A program made the position numbers and the translations under genes. From assembly GCF_015207735.1 (NCBI RefSeq), contig NZ_JADEWG010000031.1, positions 1-59,294 on the forward strand: 59,294 nucleotides of DNA. The letters are read 5' to 3'. The notes under the pieces were generated by a model that was given only the letters and a program-made list of their open reading frames with translations, did no database searches and had not been told where the DNA came from. Positions 10,101-19,331 of the stretch are shown one piece after another. This stretch comes from [Phormidium] sp. LEGE 05292 (GTDB lineage: Bacteria > Cyanobacteriota > Cyanobacteriia > Cyanobacteriales > Aerosakkonemataceae). Each line of letters opens with the position of its first letter. Position 1 is the first letter of the stretch.

Positions 10101-11733
10101 TGATTTCGCCATCACCATTGAAAATTGGCACAGCCCGAACCGCAAAATCCCGATAAGTACCATCTTTAATGCGAAGCCGAGACTCTGTTTCGTAAATAGT
10201 ACCGTTGGTGCAGGATTCGATCCAGATTTGAGTGGTGCGATTGCGATCGTCAGGATGAATAACACTCAGCCAACCCCACCCCAAGCACTCTGCTGCGGGT
10301 TGTCCAGTTAGTTCTTCCCAACTATCCGACGCAATTATTGTTCTACCTTCAGCATCAGAACGCCAAACAATTTGAGTCGTAGCATGAACTAAGGAGCGGT
10401 ATCGGAGTTCACTTTCTCGCAAGCTAGCTTCAATCTGTTTTCGTTCTTCTAGTTCAGTCTGTAACTGAGCAAATAACTCGGATTGCCCAATCGCAATGCT
10501 CACTTGTGCGGCTAACTGTCGCATCAATTCGATTTCGGAAGTTTGCCATTGCCGAGGCGCTTCGCAATGATGAGCAATCAATAATCCCCACAATTCATTT
10601 TGCTTGATAATGGGAACTACTATATTTGCCCTGACTTGGAAATTAGCCAATAGTTGTACGTGACAGGGATCGATTTCAGCTTTATAAATATCGGATTTGA
10701 CAGTAATTAAGCCTTGTTTAAAAGGTTCAACATAGTTTTCGCCAAAGCAAGGATCGTAAATTTCAGTTGATAAAATAGCTGTCCATTCTGCGCCAACAGA
10801 TTCTACTAGGACAGTTCCCCGCCATTGAGGGTTAAATTGAAAGATAATTACCCGATCGGTTTTTAGTATCCGGCGAATTTCATTTACAGTTATTTGCAGG
10901 GTTTCTGATAAATTAAGCGATGTGCGGATGCGTTGGTTGATTTCCATCACCAAGCGTTGTCGCTCAAATTGCTGCTGTAGTAAGTTTTGGGTTTGTTTGC
11001 GATCGTCAATTGCCGTAGCTGTTCCCGTCATCAAAATCGGTTCTCCCGCTTCATTATAAAAAGCGTGTCCCTTGCCCTCAACCCAATGAATGCTGCCATC
11101 TGCCCAAACTACCCGAAATTCTTGATAAAGAAGGCTATGATTTTGAATTGCCTCTTGTATTCCTTTGTGAACTGCTTCTTTGTCTTCAGGATGCAAACAA
11201 TCTATAAAAGCTTGATATGTACTACCAAAGGTTCCGGGAACAAAACCAAATAACTGTTGTTGCTCTGGAGACCATTTCAATTTTCCTGTTACTATATTCC
11301 CATTCCACATCCCCATTTTTGCCGCTGCTGCTGCCATGAGTAAAGGTTCAACATTTTGCTGCACCAGTTTTTGGCTAAGTAGCTGAATCTTGTGTTGGCT
11401 ATCTAAAAGATTACTGCTAAAAATGTTGATGGCTAAGGCAACTAGGAAGAAAACACCCAACCGCAATAAACTTTCTAATTGAAGACTTCCAATGTGATTC
11501 AAGGGAGGAATGAAGAAATAATCGATCGCCAATGTTGAGATGACAACTGCCACAAATCCAGGTCGAAAGCCGCCATACCAGGTACTTAAAATAATCGCCA
11601 GGTAAAAAAAGGAGCTAATTAAGGGATAGAGTAATGATTTCAACCAAAGTGTTAGTAGGAGGGCGATTACTGTTGAAGCGATCGCTACCATAAAAGGTAA
11701 CAAATTTTGATACATTTTCTCGACTCCTCCCAT
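7162..11733 (-). CDS. Membrane multi-PAS/GAF sensor histidine kinase (1523 aa)
   Basis: The N-terminal 120 residues hold about four hydrophobic helices resembling the KdpD-like DUF4118 module. Then come a PAS (about 140-245), a GAF of phytochrome/cyanobacteriochrome style (about 270-420), and further PAS domains at about 445-560, 620-740, 750-860, 920-1030, 1040-1155 and 1165-1280. HisKA has His1308 in GIVSHELRTP and is followed by a HATPase with GTGLGLAICQSI. There is no receiver, unlike its neighbours. The last two PAS domains are near duplicates. The GAF segment has no clear conserved bilin-binding Cys-His pair, so a chromophore is not claimed. The 616-residue regulator lies 103 bp upstream on the same strand and is the obvious partner. 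A QAALRD heptad sits in one PAS linker. Confidence 0.92.
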   Translation of the reverse strand: MGGVEKMYQNLLPFMVAIASTVIALLLTLWLKSLLYPLISSFFYLAIILSTWYGGFRPGFVAVVISTLAIDYFFIPPLNHIGSLQLESLLRLGVFFLVALAINIFSSNLLDSQHKIQLLSQKLVQQNVEPLLMAAAAAKMGMWNGNIVTGKLKWSPEQQQLFGFVPGTFGSTYQAFIDCLHPEDKEAVHKGIQEAIQNHSLLYQEFRVVWADGSIHWVEGKGHAFYNEAGEPILMTGTATAIDDRKQTQNLLQQQFERQRLVMEINQRIRTSLNLSETLQITVNEIRRILKTDRVIIFQFNPQWRGTVLVESVGAEWTAILSTEIYDPCFGENYVEPFKQGLITVKSDIYKAEIDPCHVQLLANFQVRANIVVPIIKQNELWGLLIAHHCEAPRQWQTSEIELMRQLAAQVSIAIGQSELFAQLQTELEERKQIEASLRESELRYRSLVHATTQIVWRSDAEGRTIIASDSWEELTGQPAAECLGWGWLSVIHPDDRNRTTQIWIESCTNGTIYETESRLRIKDGTYRDFAVRAVPIFNGDGEIKEWIGICQDITERKQAEIALQQLNAELEARVAQRTAELIEANDRLQEELILSARLQRQVMERERLLGSFFNAASSANIGLAIHDRQFNYVKINQALADINGFPIEAYFGRNVAEILPDLAPQIIPALQKVIDTKEAIRRLEIKGTTPSLPESLHYWLVSHFPIFDETGQVIAIGSLLLDITERKRIEEALKLTHNQLTFHIENTPLATIIWDADFRVKQWSKQAERIFGWSAQEVLGKRMYDWQFIFEADLEKVKLVEENLLNGNKTLCNNRNYHKDGRVIDCEWYNSALLDESGNLVSLLSLAQDVSDRQAALRDRQRAEIDLQQANAELLKRTTQLEELNQELQVTLEELQIIQENLQESYEQLEIALSDSQLHRSRYEDLFNFAPDGYLVTDTNGVIQEANQAAENLFLVSQSSLVGKPLSIYISDQDRTIFRTALNQLTQWFARQRYELTMKPRQGNLFPAAITASTIYDQKTKITGIRWLIKDISEQKKIETALRVSEEKFRQLAENIQAVFWIKDTQTEKIIYLSKAYETIWHRSCESVYQNRLNWLETVHPDDRQRVEFLCCELQNIESFDLEYRIIRPDDSVGWIRDRAFPIANEAGKIIRVAGIAEDITDRKQAEEALQQSEEKFRQLAENIQAVFWIKDAQTHNNLYVSQAYQTIWQRSCESLSQNAFNWLNTIHPDDRQKVESTFFNRKRTEPLQEQYRIIRPDGSIRWIRDRAFPILNEAGEIIRVAGIAEDITEQQQIEQIKNEFIGIVSHELRTPLTAIQMSLGLLKTGVYKNNPEKFQRMLDIALLDTNRLVNLVNDILDLERLESGRVVLEKTICQAVDLIQQAVNGMEALATAQQITLKINSTDVQVWAARDAIVQTLTNLLSNAIKFSPPNSTITLEAKSQMDLVLFQVTDRGRGIPADQLELIFGRFQQVDASDSRDKGGTGLGLAICQSIIQQHGGEIWVESVLGKGSTFFFTLPRNCG

Positions 11734-11760
11734 TCCTTGTTTTGATTCAGATCTCTTACT

Positions 11761-11788
11761 CTCGTTCCCAGGTTGAACCTGAGAACGA
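11761..11788. repeat. REP-like palindrome (CTCGTTCCCAGGTTGAACCT family)
   Basis: CTCGTTCCCAGGTT and AACCTGAGAACGA form a near-perfect palindrome in the 103-bp gap between the 616-residue regulator and the 1523-residue kinase. A perfect copy lies at 13899-13927. It may act as a transcript-processing or attenuation structure between the two genes. Confidence 0.7.
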
Positions 11789-11836
11789 AAACAGAGGCTC
11801 TGGCTCTAGATGCAAGAGTTCTATTTGATACTATTT

Positions 11837-13687
11837 TTACCTATTTTTTGATAAAAATCGATATCGATTACGTTCAATCCGGCTAAGTATCCTTGTTACC
11901 AATTCTGGCCCTAATACTGGTTTAGTAATAAAGTCATCGGCTCCAGCGGCAAAAGCTTGCTGAAGAGATTCTGCATCAATATGAGCAGTCACCACCAAAA
12001 TTGGCAAATCTCCCCATTGAGAATCCTGTCGAATCACTTGGCACAATTCTAATCCACTAACTAAAGGCATTTCTACATCCAAAACTACTAAATTTGGGTT
12101 AGTGGCAATCAAGACTTCCCAAAATTTTTCCGGTTCAGCTAAAGTAAATACTTCTAAACCCCAAGGTGTCAACAATGCTTTTAAGTTAGTTAATACTAGT
12201 GGATCGTCATCTACGATTAATACTTTAGCTTCTGTAGTAACGGTTTGAAAAACACGGTTGATTGCCTGAAAAATTTGTTCAGTTGTGGCGGGTTTATGTA
12301 AAAATTGCCTTGCTCCTAAGCGTGAAACTGTTAAGCGATCGCTCAAACTATTTTTATCAGTAAACACAATTACCGGAATTTGTGGCGATTTTTCGACTAA
12401 TTCCTGTAATAACATTAGCCCATGTTCTTCGGTATCAGAGAAACTCAAATCCAGCAGCACTAAGTCAGGAGGTGTTAAAGTAATTTGCGATCGCGCAGTT
12501 GACAAATTCAGTGCTACTTTGATCTCAATTGCCCAAGCGTCGGCTTCTGCTAATAGCTGTTCCATAAGTATGGCATCATTATCGATCGCCAAAACCCGAT
12601 GTTTTTTTGGCACTGCTTCAGTTGTCAAATCTAAGGGAATAGGAGATTTACTTAATTCCTTTTGCAACGCTGTGACTAATTGGACAAACCGAGCCATATC
12701 TTCACTACTTAAAGGAAATTTTTTTTGCAAAAGATGTTCTATTGTCCGCGCCAATCTCGATCCTTCAGGATAACCAAATGAACCTAAAGAACCCGCCAAT
12801 TTATGTGCTTCGTACTTGGCTGATTGGTATAATTTTTCGTCTAAATTTCCGGTTAAAAAAGCAGTTTTTGCCGCAGTTATCACAGCCAATTGTTCTTGCA
12901 ATATATCGCGAAATTGCTCAATGACCTTATTAATAGATGTCATTACCTTGTGTTTTTTTTCTGTTTCTGCTTCCTGACTAACTGCACTATTTTTCGGACA
13001 AGGTTTCAGTCGATAACCCATACCATAAATAGTTTCGATAATCTCTTCAGTTAAACCCCCCGCCTTGAGTTTTTTTCGCACCTCTTTAATATGAGTATTA
13101 ATTGCTCGTTCCGTAGGTGCGTCTTCAAATCCCCACAAGCGATCTAAAATAGCACTGCGGTTGAAAATGCGATCGGGATTTCGCAAAAACAACTCCAACA
13201 AATTATATTCCGTCGCCGTCAAAGGAATAACTTGTTCGCCAAAAGTTACCCTTCCAGAATTTAAATCTAAACAAAGATTTCCCCAAGTTAAGTGAGAAGA
13301 TACTTGAACATCACTAGAAACAATAGCGCCACTTCGTCTCAATAAGGCCCGAATTCTTGCTAGCAATGCTTCTGGCGCATAAGGTTTGATGACATAATCA
13401 TCCGCTCCCGCATCCAACCCAGCTACAATATCAGTATCAGAGCCTTTCGCCGTCAGCAAAAGAATTGGCTTAGTGTAACCTTGACTTCGCAGTTTTCGAC
13501 ACAAACTAATCCCATCAAGAATCGGAATTTGCAAATCTAGCACAATCAAGTCATATTCCCCGACTGTAACCAAATTTAGCCCAGTTTGCCCATCAGTCGC
13601 CAAATCAGTTATGTAGTGATGCGCCGCTAGCATCTTTTCCAGCGCCGTACTCACAAATGTATCATCTTCTACTAAAAGTATTTTCAT
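11837..13687 (-). CDS. Complex response regulator: REC-wHTH-Hpt-REC-REC (616 aa)
   Basis: Residues 1-118 are a receiver (ILLVEDD, phospho-Asp in LIVLDLQIP, Lys in VIKPY). Residues about 130-225 are an OmpR/PhoB-type winged helix (LTATEYNLLELFLRNP, ending YGMGYRLKP). Residues about 255-340 look like an Hpt domain with the likely phospho-His in AHKLAGSLGSFG. Two more receivers follow: about 353-470 (VLLDLSFSD) and about 490-605 (LVVLDVEMPLVSG). The protein therefore combines DNA binding with an internal phosphorelay. It is the first gene of the minus-strand signalling run and sits just upstream of the 1523-residue kinase. Its targets are unknown; the exopolysaccharide operon next door is a candidate by position only. 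Confidence 0.9.
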   Translation of the reverse strand: MKILLVEDDTFVSTALEKMLAAHHYITDLATDGQTGLNLVTVGEYDLIVLDLQIPILDGISLCRKLRSQGYTKPILLLTAKGSDTDIVAGLDAGADDYVIKPYAPEALLARIRALLRRSGAIVSSDVQVSSHLTWGNLCLDLNSGRVTFGEQVIPLTATEYNLLELFLRNPDRIFNRSAILDRLWGFEDAPTERAINTHIKEVRKKLKAGGLTEEIIETIYGMGYRLKPCPKNSAVSQEAETEKKHKVMTSINKVIEQFRDILQEQLAVITAAKTAFLTGNLDEKLYQSAKYEAHKLAGSLGSFGYPEGSRLARTIEHLLQKKFPLSSEDMARFVQLVTALQKELSKSPIPLDLTTEAVPKKHRVLAIDNDAILMEQLLAEADAWAIEIKVALNLSTARSQITLTPPDLVLLDLSFSDTEEHGLMLLQELVEKSPQIPVIVFTDKNSLSDRLTVSRLGARQFLHKPATTEQIFQAINRVFQTVTTEAKVLIVDDDPLVLTNLKALLTPWGLEVFTLAEPEKFWEVLIATNPNLVVLDVEMPLVSGLELCQVIRQDSQWGDLPILVVTAHIDAESLQQAFAAGADDFITKPVLGPELVTRILSRIERNRYRFLSKNR

Positions 13688-13898
13688 CAGACTAAATTTT
13701 AATCAACTACTAAAAAATCCTAACTATTAACTTGCCAAATTAATTTTTTTATTTTGGGTTAACTGTTTATCACCACCGTTGCTAGAATTGTTTGAGAAGA
13801 AGTCCCGATCTGAGTTGATGAAATAGAACACAAATTTCTTATAGTCTAATTTATAGCATTCGCCACAATTGTTAGGGCAGTTCCTTTTTACCTGTATT

Positions 13899-13927
13899 CT
13901 CGTTCCCAGGTTGAACCTGGGAACGAG
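13899..13927. repeat. Perfect REP-like palindrome
   Basis: CTCGTTCCCAGGTT and AACCTGGGAACGAG pair perfectly. This is the same family as 11761-11788. The 632-bp gap 13688-14320 contains this, the 120-bp dispersed repeat at 14145-14264 and no convincing gene. Confidence 0.8.
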
Positions 13928-14144
13928 GTCTTGGGAGGTTCAACCTCCTTACTGGAACGCCCCTACCCTTAACCGAGAAGTATTGATTTCCTTTTTACCT
14001 GTTGCCTTTAAATCAAAATACAATGTCCTAACCGATATGTCCGTTGCTATATGACGATCGTCAAAATCAAAGAAGTGGGAAAAGTCGTAAAAGCAAAGGT
14101 TCTAGCCCTTCCTCCTGGGTTAACCGCCCTGACGGTTGCTATAA

Positions 14145-14264
14145 TAAACTGCTACGCATTTAAATTGAATATTTAGGCTGATGGGGAGATGGGGGGATGG
14201 GGAGAGGGATTGACGGTTTTTGCCTAACACCAAAAATATACAATTTAGATGCGATGCAAGCTTA
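14145..14264. repeat. 120-bp dispersed repeat, copy 1
   Basis: This stretch, from TAAACTGCTACGCATT to GATGCGATGCAAGCTTA, recurs almost unchanged at 42972-43092, with one substitution and a one-base length difference. It includes G-rich GGGGAGATGGGGGGATGGGG. A fragment (AAAAATATACAATTTAGAT) is also at 53677. It encodes no protein and its ends show no clear inverted repeats. Confidence 0.85.
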
Positions 14265-14320
14265 TCACATCAATTACACAATATGCGATTAGAGTCCTGT
14301 TGTATTTGTTATTGGATAAA

Positions 14321-15439
14321 TTAACAAACTAGTTTTTTGAATCCAAATTTTTCCAACATTATAGAAAATGCCAAAGAAATTAAGAGTAAGAATATCCAAC
14401 CAAAGAATTTGATAATTAAGGCTTCTTTGAAGCTAAAAGTAAATTCACTAAACCAACGACTACCAAAAGACAGCAAGATTTGACTTAAAATACCATTAAT
14501 ACAAAAAATTCCTAAGCTGTATTTAGAGAGCAGATAAACTAATTTTCTGATTCCAGGTGAAACTTGACTTTCCACTACACTACTAAAACAGATAAACATT
14601 ACAGGAACGCTGATAATACAGGAGTAAATTAAATAATCAAAAGGTGGAATCTTACCTTGAGTAAGGTTTGACAAAAGAGAATATTCACTTATGATTAAAC
14701 AACTGAGTGATAGTAAAATTATGACCTTCCAAACCCTACTAAAACTAGTTGAAATTTGCATCAAAGAAGGCAGTTTATGATAAAAAAACACACCCATCGC
14801 TATATAGACAAACCAGTAAATGATTAAAGGTCGATCGATTTGTCTAAGAATCGGTATCAGACCCGGAAAAATTTGCTGAGATAAAGAAGCATAAATCAAA
14901 ACAAAAATAACTACTTGACAGAAAACAGCAAGCAAAAAATTTCTAGCTTTTTTAAGTGAGTTTCTAACTAATATTAAAACTATAAAAAGTTGAAAGATAA
15001 TCAAAAAATAGTAAGCCCCTGTAAATATATTACCAGTTAATATTTGTAAAGTTATAGTTTTTAAAGAATTTCCTGTAATCAGTTTCAACAAAGCGGCAAT
15101 AGTAAACCAAAATCCAGCCGGAATTAAGAGCCTAGTCAGACGTTTTGTTAATAAATTCCACTTATTAAATTCTGGTTTATTTACTAATCCTCGTTCTAAT
15201 AACAAAAAAGAAATTGTGAGTAATACGGGGACACAAAATTTTAATGGAGCAAACAAAATATCTAAAAGTAAGGCACTAGATTCATAACTAGAACGAGGTA
15301 CAAACATGGCGTGAAAGGAAACAACTGCTGTAATGCTCATTGCTTTAAGAAGGTCAATAAAAAATAACCTATTGTTAAAGTTAGCTAATGCCTTTACTGA
15401 AGTATCCATATTTATCGAAGCTTGATGTTGTTGTTGCAT
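14321..15439 (-). CDS. Membrane acyltransferase, acyltransferase-3 type (372 aa)
   Basis: The protein has about ten hydrophobic helices across its length. Near the N-terminus is FFIDLLKAMSITAVVSFHA, which matches the opening of the acyltransferase-3 family, where the His in the first helix is catalytic. Members of this family O-acetylate surface polysaccharides using acyl-CoA. It is the last gene of the exopolysaccharide operon, 49 bp after the GH10 gene, which fits a polymer-modification role. The acyl group and sugar acceptor cannot be read from the sequence. Confidence 0.82.
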   Translation of the reverse strand: MQQQHQASINMDTSVKALANFNNRLFFIDLLKAMSITAVVSFHAMFVPRSSYESSALLLDILFAPLKFCVPVLLTISFLLLERGLVNKPEFNKWNLLTKRLTRLLIPAGFWFTIAALLKLITGNSLKTITLQILTGNIFTGAYYFLIIFQLFIVLILVRNSLKKARNFLLAVFCQVVIFVLIYASLSQQIFPGLIPILRQIDRPLIIYWFVYIAMGVFFYHKLPSLMQISTSFSRVWKVIILLSLSCLIISEYSLLSNLTQGKIPPFDYLIYSCIISVPVMFICFSSVVESQVSPGIRKLVYLLSKYSLGIFCINGILSQILLSFGSRWFSEFTFSFKEALIIKFFGWIFLLLISLAFSIMLEKFGFKKLVC

Positions 15440-15488
15440 TTCTTAATTAACTCTTTTTTTGAATCAAGATAAATTATTTTTTAAATCT

Positions 15489-16592
15489 TCACCGAGCTAC
15501 AATTTTAGCCACTGCATAATAAGCAGGTTTCGGTTGGTAGTTTTGGTCAAAAAGTAGTGGTGCATCGGGACTTTTGTAAAAGATAGGAATCCAAGAAAAG
15601 CGATCGCTCAACCCCCAAGTTGTTAAAGTATTACAATTAGGTGCTGCTAAACAAATTCGAGTAATGTTTTCATAAACTTTGGCTTGCTCTGCTAACGTAA
15701 CTGCAACTGGTTGATTGTGAATTTTAACATCCATTTCAGTAATTTTTACTTCTAATTTCAATTCATTTAACCGACGGATATTAGCGGCTACTTCTGCGTA
15801 ATTCGGTGGTTTTTTAATACTAGTGTGCATCTGAAAACCTACGCCGTGAATCGGAACATTTTTTCGACGTAATTCTTTAACTAGATTATAAATAGTATCA
15901 GACTTTTTTCCTAAATCCTCAGCTTCAAAATCATTGTAAAACAAACGTGCATTCGGATTAGCTTCATGTGCCCAACGAAATGCCATTTCAATATATTCTG
16001 AGCCAATAGTCTTTAACCAAATTGAATCTCTGAAACTTCCGTCCTTGTTAACTGCTTCATTAACTACATCCCAAGAATTAACTTTTCCTTGGTAGCGTCC
16101 GACAACTGTATAAATATGCTTTTGCAAAATATCCATTAATTCTTGACGAGAAAACTGCCGATCTTTAAACCAATTGGGGAGATTGCGATACCAAACTAAA
16201 GTATGTCCATGTACCTGCATTTGATGATCTTGAGCAAAAGCAACTATATCATCAGCATCAGCAAAATTATAATTACCTCTTTCCTGACTTAATTTTCCAA
16301 ATTTCATCGCGTTTTCTGGAGTTAAGGTATTAAATTCTCGTGCTAATACTTCTCGATATTTGGCATCTTTACGGAGTGGTTCAATTAGTACGGAAGTACC
16401 GATTTTCATCTGAGACTTTTGAGCTAATTGGCGTAAGGTTACATTGGTACTCGATCGAGCATTTACTAGATAATCAACTTCTTCATTTATAGTACTTTTT
16501 TCTTGAGAAATTCCCTGGTATTTATAGACAAAAATACTTAATACCAACATCACGCAAAATAGGATTATAAACAGAAATCTTTTTTTTAACAT
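15489..16592 (-). CDS. GH10 endo-1,4-beta-xylanase-like glycoside hydrolase (367 aa)
   Basis: An N-terminal hydrophobic helix (FLFIILFCVMLVLSIFVY) acts as a signal peptide or membrane anchor. The GH10 fold is marked by the acid/base Glu179 in WDVVNEAVN, the nucleophile Glu286 in KITEMDVKI, the substrate-binding HGHTLVW motif, and LTTWGLSDRFSW near the C-terminus. The length is normal for a single-domain GH10 with no carbohydrate-binding module. It sits between a Wzx-like flippase and an acyltransferase in the exopolysaccharide operon. It is therefore more likely to trim or release the cell's own polymer than to digest plant xylan. The true substrate is not shown by sequence. Confidence 0.92.
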   Translation of the reverse strand: MLKKRFLFIILFCVMLVLSIFVYKYQGISQEKSTINEEVDYLVNARSSTNVTLRQLAQKSQMKIGTSVLIEPLRKDAKYREVLAREFNTLTPENAMKFGKLSQERGNYNFADADDIVAFAQDHQMQVHGHTLVWYRNLPNWFKDRQFSRQELMDILQKHIYTVVGRYQGKVNSWDVVNEAVNKDGSFRDSIWLKTIGSEYIEMAFRWAHEANPNARLFYNDFEAEDLGKKSDTIYNLVKELRRKNVPIHGVGFQMHTSIKKPPNYAEVAANIRRLNELKLEVKITEMDVKIHNQPVAVTLAEQAKVYENITRICLAAPNCNTLTTWGLSDRFSWIPIFYKSPDAPLLFDQNYQPKPAYYAVAKIVAR

Positions 16593-16621
16593 TATCTTAT
16601 TTAAGCAATTAAATTTGCAGT

Positions 16622-18091
16622 TTATTTAACCTGAATTGATTTTTGTTTTGATTTCCAAATTTGCTTGAAAAGTGTTAGTACTGTGCGGGGAATTCGACCA
16701 GCAGACAGAAGTGAAATTAGGAAAGTATTAACTACAATTACAAGTAAAGGTTGGACGATCGCTTGGAGTGGTAAAGTTAAAGAATTAGTCAAGAAAATAA
16801 CTATCCAAGTAGTCACAATTGCAGTAACGGTTGGTAAAATTACTGGGGTAGCTAATGTGTTCAGGCTCCATTTAGCAGCGCGACAAGTAGCAAACCAAAA
16901 CCAAATAGTTGCTGCAATACCCATTACTAAAGTAACTGCGATCGCCACACCAACAGTTCCTCCTAATTTAGCACCAATAAAGTAAGCAGGAACAGATAAA
17001 GGAACTAAAGCCCAATTAATTGCTGCATTAATAGCAGGTTTATTAATCGCATTTAAAGCAGTTCCCAGAATTGACATAAATCCCCTAGCATAAGCAAAAA
17101 TTAACACTATTTGAAACAAGGGAACTGACTCTCTCCATTCAGAACCATATACTAAGGGAATAATCCAAGGGGCAATAATAAAGCCAATACTATAAATCGG
17201 TGAATAAAATAAAGCATATAACTCCAGTATTTGACATAAATAAGATTTTCTTTTTTCATCATTATATTGAGAAAGAATAGAAAAATTTATCTTATTAATT
17301 TGGGATAAAGCAAAAGCTGGTAACATAGCTAACTGATAAGCTAAATTGTAATAGCCTAAAGATTTAGCTCCCAAGAATTTTCCTATTAAAAAATTATCAC
17401 TATTGGTATTAGCATAAACTGCCAAATTAATGCTTACTAAACTACTAATAAAACTCCATACTTCACCCAATTTTTTTTTGTCTGGGAGAAGATAGTAAAT
17501 AAATTGATAAGGGCAATACCAACGTTTTAATACTGCATCTGTAATTGCCCGACATATTTCTCCAGCAGCAAATGACCAAACACCTGCTCCGAATAAAGCA
17601 AATATTAATGCTCCTCCCATTCTGCCTATTCCTTCAGCCGTACTAATAATTGCTAGTTCTTTAAATTTCATTTGACGCTGGAGAATTGAACCACGAACGC
17701 CACTGCCAGCATTAATTAAAAACTTAAGAGAGACACAAGCAATTAACGGAAATAATATAGGTTGATTAAAAAACCAAGAAATAGGTAAACCAGCCAAACT
17801 TAAGAGCAAAAACATTGCAAAGGAGATATTAATGCCCAAACTGTAAACATTATCTACGAGTTTTTTATTATCTAATCCTCGCTGAATTAATACAGCACTT
17901 ATAGCTTGTTCTTGAAATAAATCAGTTAAGGTTGTGATAATCAAAACCATTGCCCAAATTCCAAAATCTTTGGGAGAAAGAAGATGTGCTAAATAAATTT
18001 GAGCAACTAGCTGGGCAAGTTTATTAAGCGCGTAACTTATTGTTAGCCATAAACTGCTTTTCGCAATTTTACTAGCATTACTATCGGGCAT
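16622..18091 (-). CDS. Wzx-like polysaccharide flippase (489 aa)
   Basis: Twelve or more hydrophobic helices and the opening SLWLTISYALNKLAQLVAQI, followed by SPKDFGIWAM, match the MOP/polysaccharide-synthase exporter superfamily (Wzx/RfbX type). It would flip lipid-linked repeat units across the inner membrane. It lies 18 bp downstream of a GT4 transferase and 29 bp upstream of the GH10 gene, in an operon that also has Wzy-like and Wzc-like genes. Substrate specificity cannot be read from the sequence. Confidence 0.88.
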   Translation of the reverse strand: MPDSNASKIAKSSLWLTISYALNKLAQLVAQIYLAHLLSPKDFGIWAMVLIITTLTDLFQEQAISAVLIQRGLDNKKLVDNVYSLGINISFAMFLLLSLAGLPISWFFNQPILFPLIACVSLKFLINAGSGVRGSILQRQMKFKELAIISTAEGIGRMGGALIFALFGAGVWSFAAGEICRAITDAVLKRWYCPYQFIYYLLPDKKKLGEVWSFISSLVSINLAVYANTNSDNFLIGKFLGAKSLGYYNLAYQLAMLPAFALSQINKINFSILSQYNDEKRKSYLCQILELYALFYSPIYSIGFIIAPWIIPLVYGSEWRESVPLFQIVLIFAYARGFMSILGTALNAINKPAINAAINWALVPLSVPAYFIGAKLGGTVGVAIAVTLVMGIAATIWFWFATCRAAKWSLNTLATPVILPTVTAIVTTWIVIFLTNSLTLPLQAIVQPLLVIVVNTFLISLLSAGRIPRTVLTLFKQIWKSKQKSIQVK

Positions 18092-18109
18092 AAACTCTCT
18101 ACTTTTTAT

Positions 18110-19318
18110 TTAAAGATAGATGGAACTATGGAGTATTTGTTGCTGGGCAAGTTCTTGTCCTTTTTGACCTAATTTTTCTCGCAGTTGTGGATTTTGACAC
18201 AACAATGTTAGTGCATTAATAAGTTCTTCTGGTGAATTAGGATCGACTAGTAAGCCGTTTTCTTGATGAATTACTGCATCAACAACTCCACCAACACGAG
18301 CAGCTATTACAGGTTTACCAAAAAATCCGGCTTCTCGGTAAACTATGCCAAATCCTTCAATGCTTCGATCGGCAGTATCAAAGTAAGTAATCATGGCAAA
18401 TATGTCGCACCCAAGGTAATATTTCGCTAATTCTTGATCGGGAACATAACCAGCAAAATGTACTCGGTTTTCTACTCCTAAATTTAAGGATAATGACCTT
18501 AATTCGGGTTCCATTACTCCTCGACCGCAAATGATGTAATGAACATCTAAATTTTTGGCGAGTAATTTAGGTAAAGTTTCAATAATGCGATCGAATCCTT
18601 TACGCGCAACTAAGCGACCTACTGATAAAATTACAATCGCATTTTCGGGAATACTATATTTTTGCCTCAGCTGAAAATGAAGTGTTCCAGGATTAAGGTC
18701 TGCGAGGGTTTTAATGCCAAATTTTTCTGGTCTAATATTTGGGTTAATCACATAAGTTGGCGTTGTAATATCAAAGTGTTGTTTGAGGTAATCACAGGTA
18801 AAAGAACTATTACAAACAACGCCTTCTACTCTCTGAAGCGTCCAATAAAATATAGCTTTAAATACAGGATTTTTTAAAGGACACAATAGGTCATTGCCAT
18901 GCAAATAAATAAAGCATTTAACAGGTAACAAATAAGTTAATAGTAATAAGGAAGGAAAATCATAACCATGTGACCATTCAATGTAACGATAGCGGTAACG
19001 AAAATAAAGTTGAATTGCTAAAACAAATGAGCCAATTAGATTAAAAATCTGTTTAGCAAGACTGCTTAAAGTTCCAGTCTTGAGAAATTGTGGCAAATAC
19101 CATCGATATACAGGAAATAGTTGCTTTCGATCGAATTTAGCAGCTTCTGGATAACTTGATGTTAAGACAATGATTCTTTGGGAGTCTTGCAAACAGCGAT
19201 TGTAAACGTATTCTTCTATTCCTCCTTCTTTTGGTAAAAACGTTCGTGAAATAACTAAAATATCGCGTGAGGAAATTTGATTGTTAGTTACTGTGTCAAT
19301 TCCAGTATGATTTTGCAT
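18110..19318 (-). CDS. GT4-type glycosyltransferase (402 aa)
   Basis: This is a GT-B fold transferase. The N-terminal acceptor domain has FLPKEGGIEEYVYNRC, and the C-terminal donor domain has VGRLVARKGFDRIIE and the E-x7-E region in GFGIVYREAGFFGKPVIAA. Family members use nucleotide-sugars with retention of configuration. It is separated by only 13 bp from the next upstream transferase (19332-20531), so the pair is co-transcribed. It probably adds one sugar to the lipid-linked repeat unit on the cytoplasmic side. The sugar is unknown. Confidence 0.88.
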   Translation of the reverse strand: MQNHTGIDTVTNNQISSRDILVISRTFLPKEGGIEEYVYNRCLQDSQRIIVLTSSYPEAAKFDRKQLFPVYRWYLPQFLKTGTLSSLAKQIFNLIGSFVLAIQLYFRYRYRYIEWSHGYDFPSLLLLTYLLPVKCFIYLHGNDLLCPLKNPVFKAIFYWTLQRVEGVVCNSSFTCDYLKQHFDITTPTYVINPNIRPEKFGIKTLADLNPGTLHFQLRQKYSIPENAIVILSVGRLVARKGFDRIIETLPKLLAKNLDVHYIICGRGVMEPELRSLSLNLGVENRVHFAGYVPDQELAKYYLGCDIFAMITYFDTADRSIEGFGIVYREAGFFGKPVIAARVGGVVDAVIHQENGLLVDPNSPEELINALTLLCQNPQLREKLGQKGQELAQQQILHSSIYL

Positions 19319-19331
19319 AATAATTATTTAC

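Noticed and set aside
10590-10830. Bilin-binding GAF (cyanobacteriochrome) in the 1523-residue kinase
   Set aside because: The LLIAHHCEAPRQW segment resembles phytochrome GAFs, but the usual Cys preceding the His is absent at the expected site, so chromophore binding is not claimed.
13869-14054. 61-codon plus-strand open frame
   Set aside because: It is built largely from the REP-like palindrome at 13899-13927 and lacks a ribosome-binding site.
14051-14176. 41-codon plus-strand frame (MTIVKIKEVGKVVKAKV...)
   Set aside because: It looks mildly coding, but it runs into the 120-bp dispersed repeat, which supplies its end; probably chance or a remnant.
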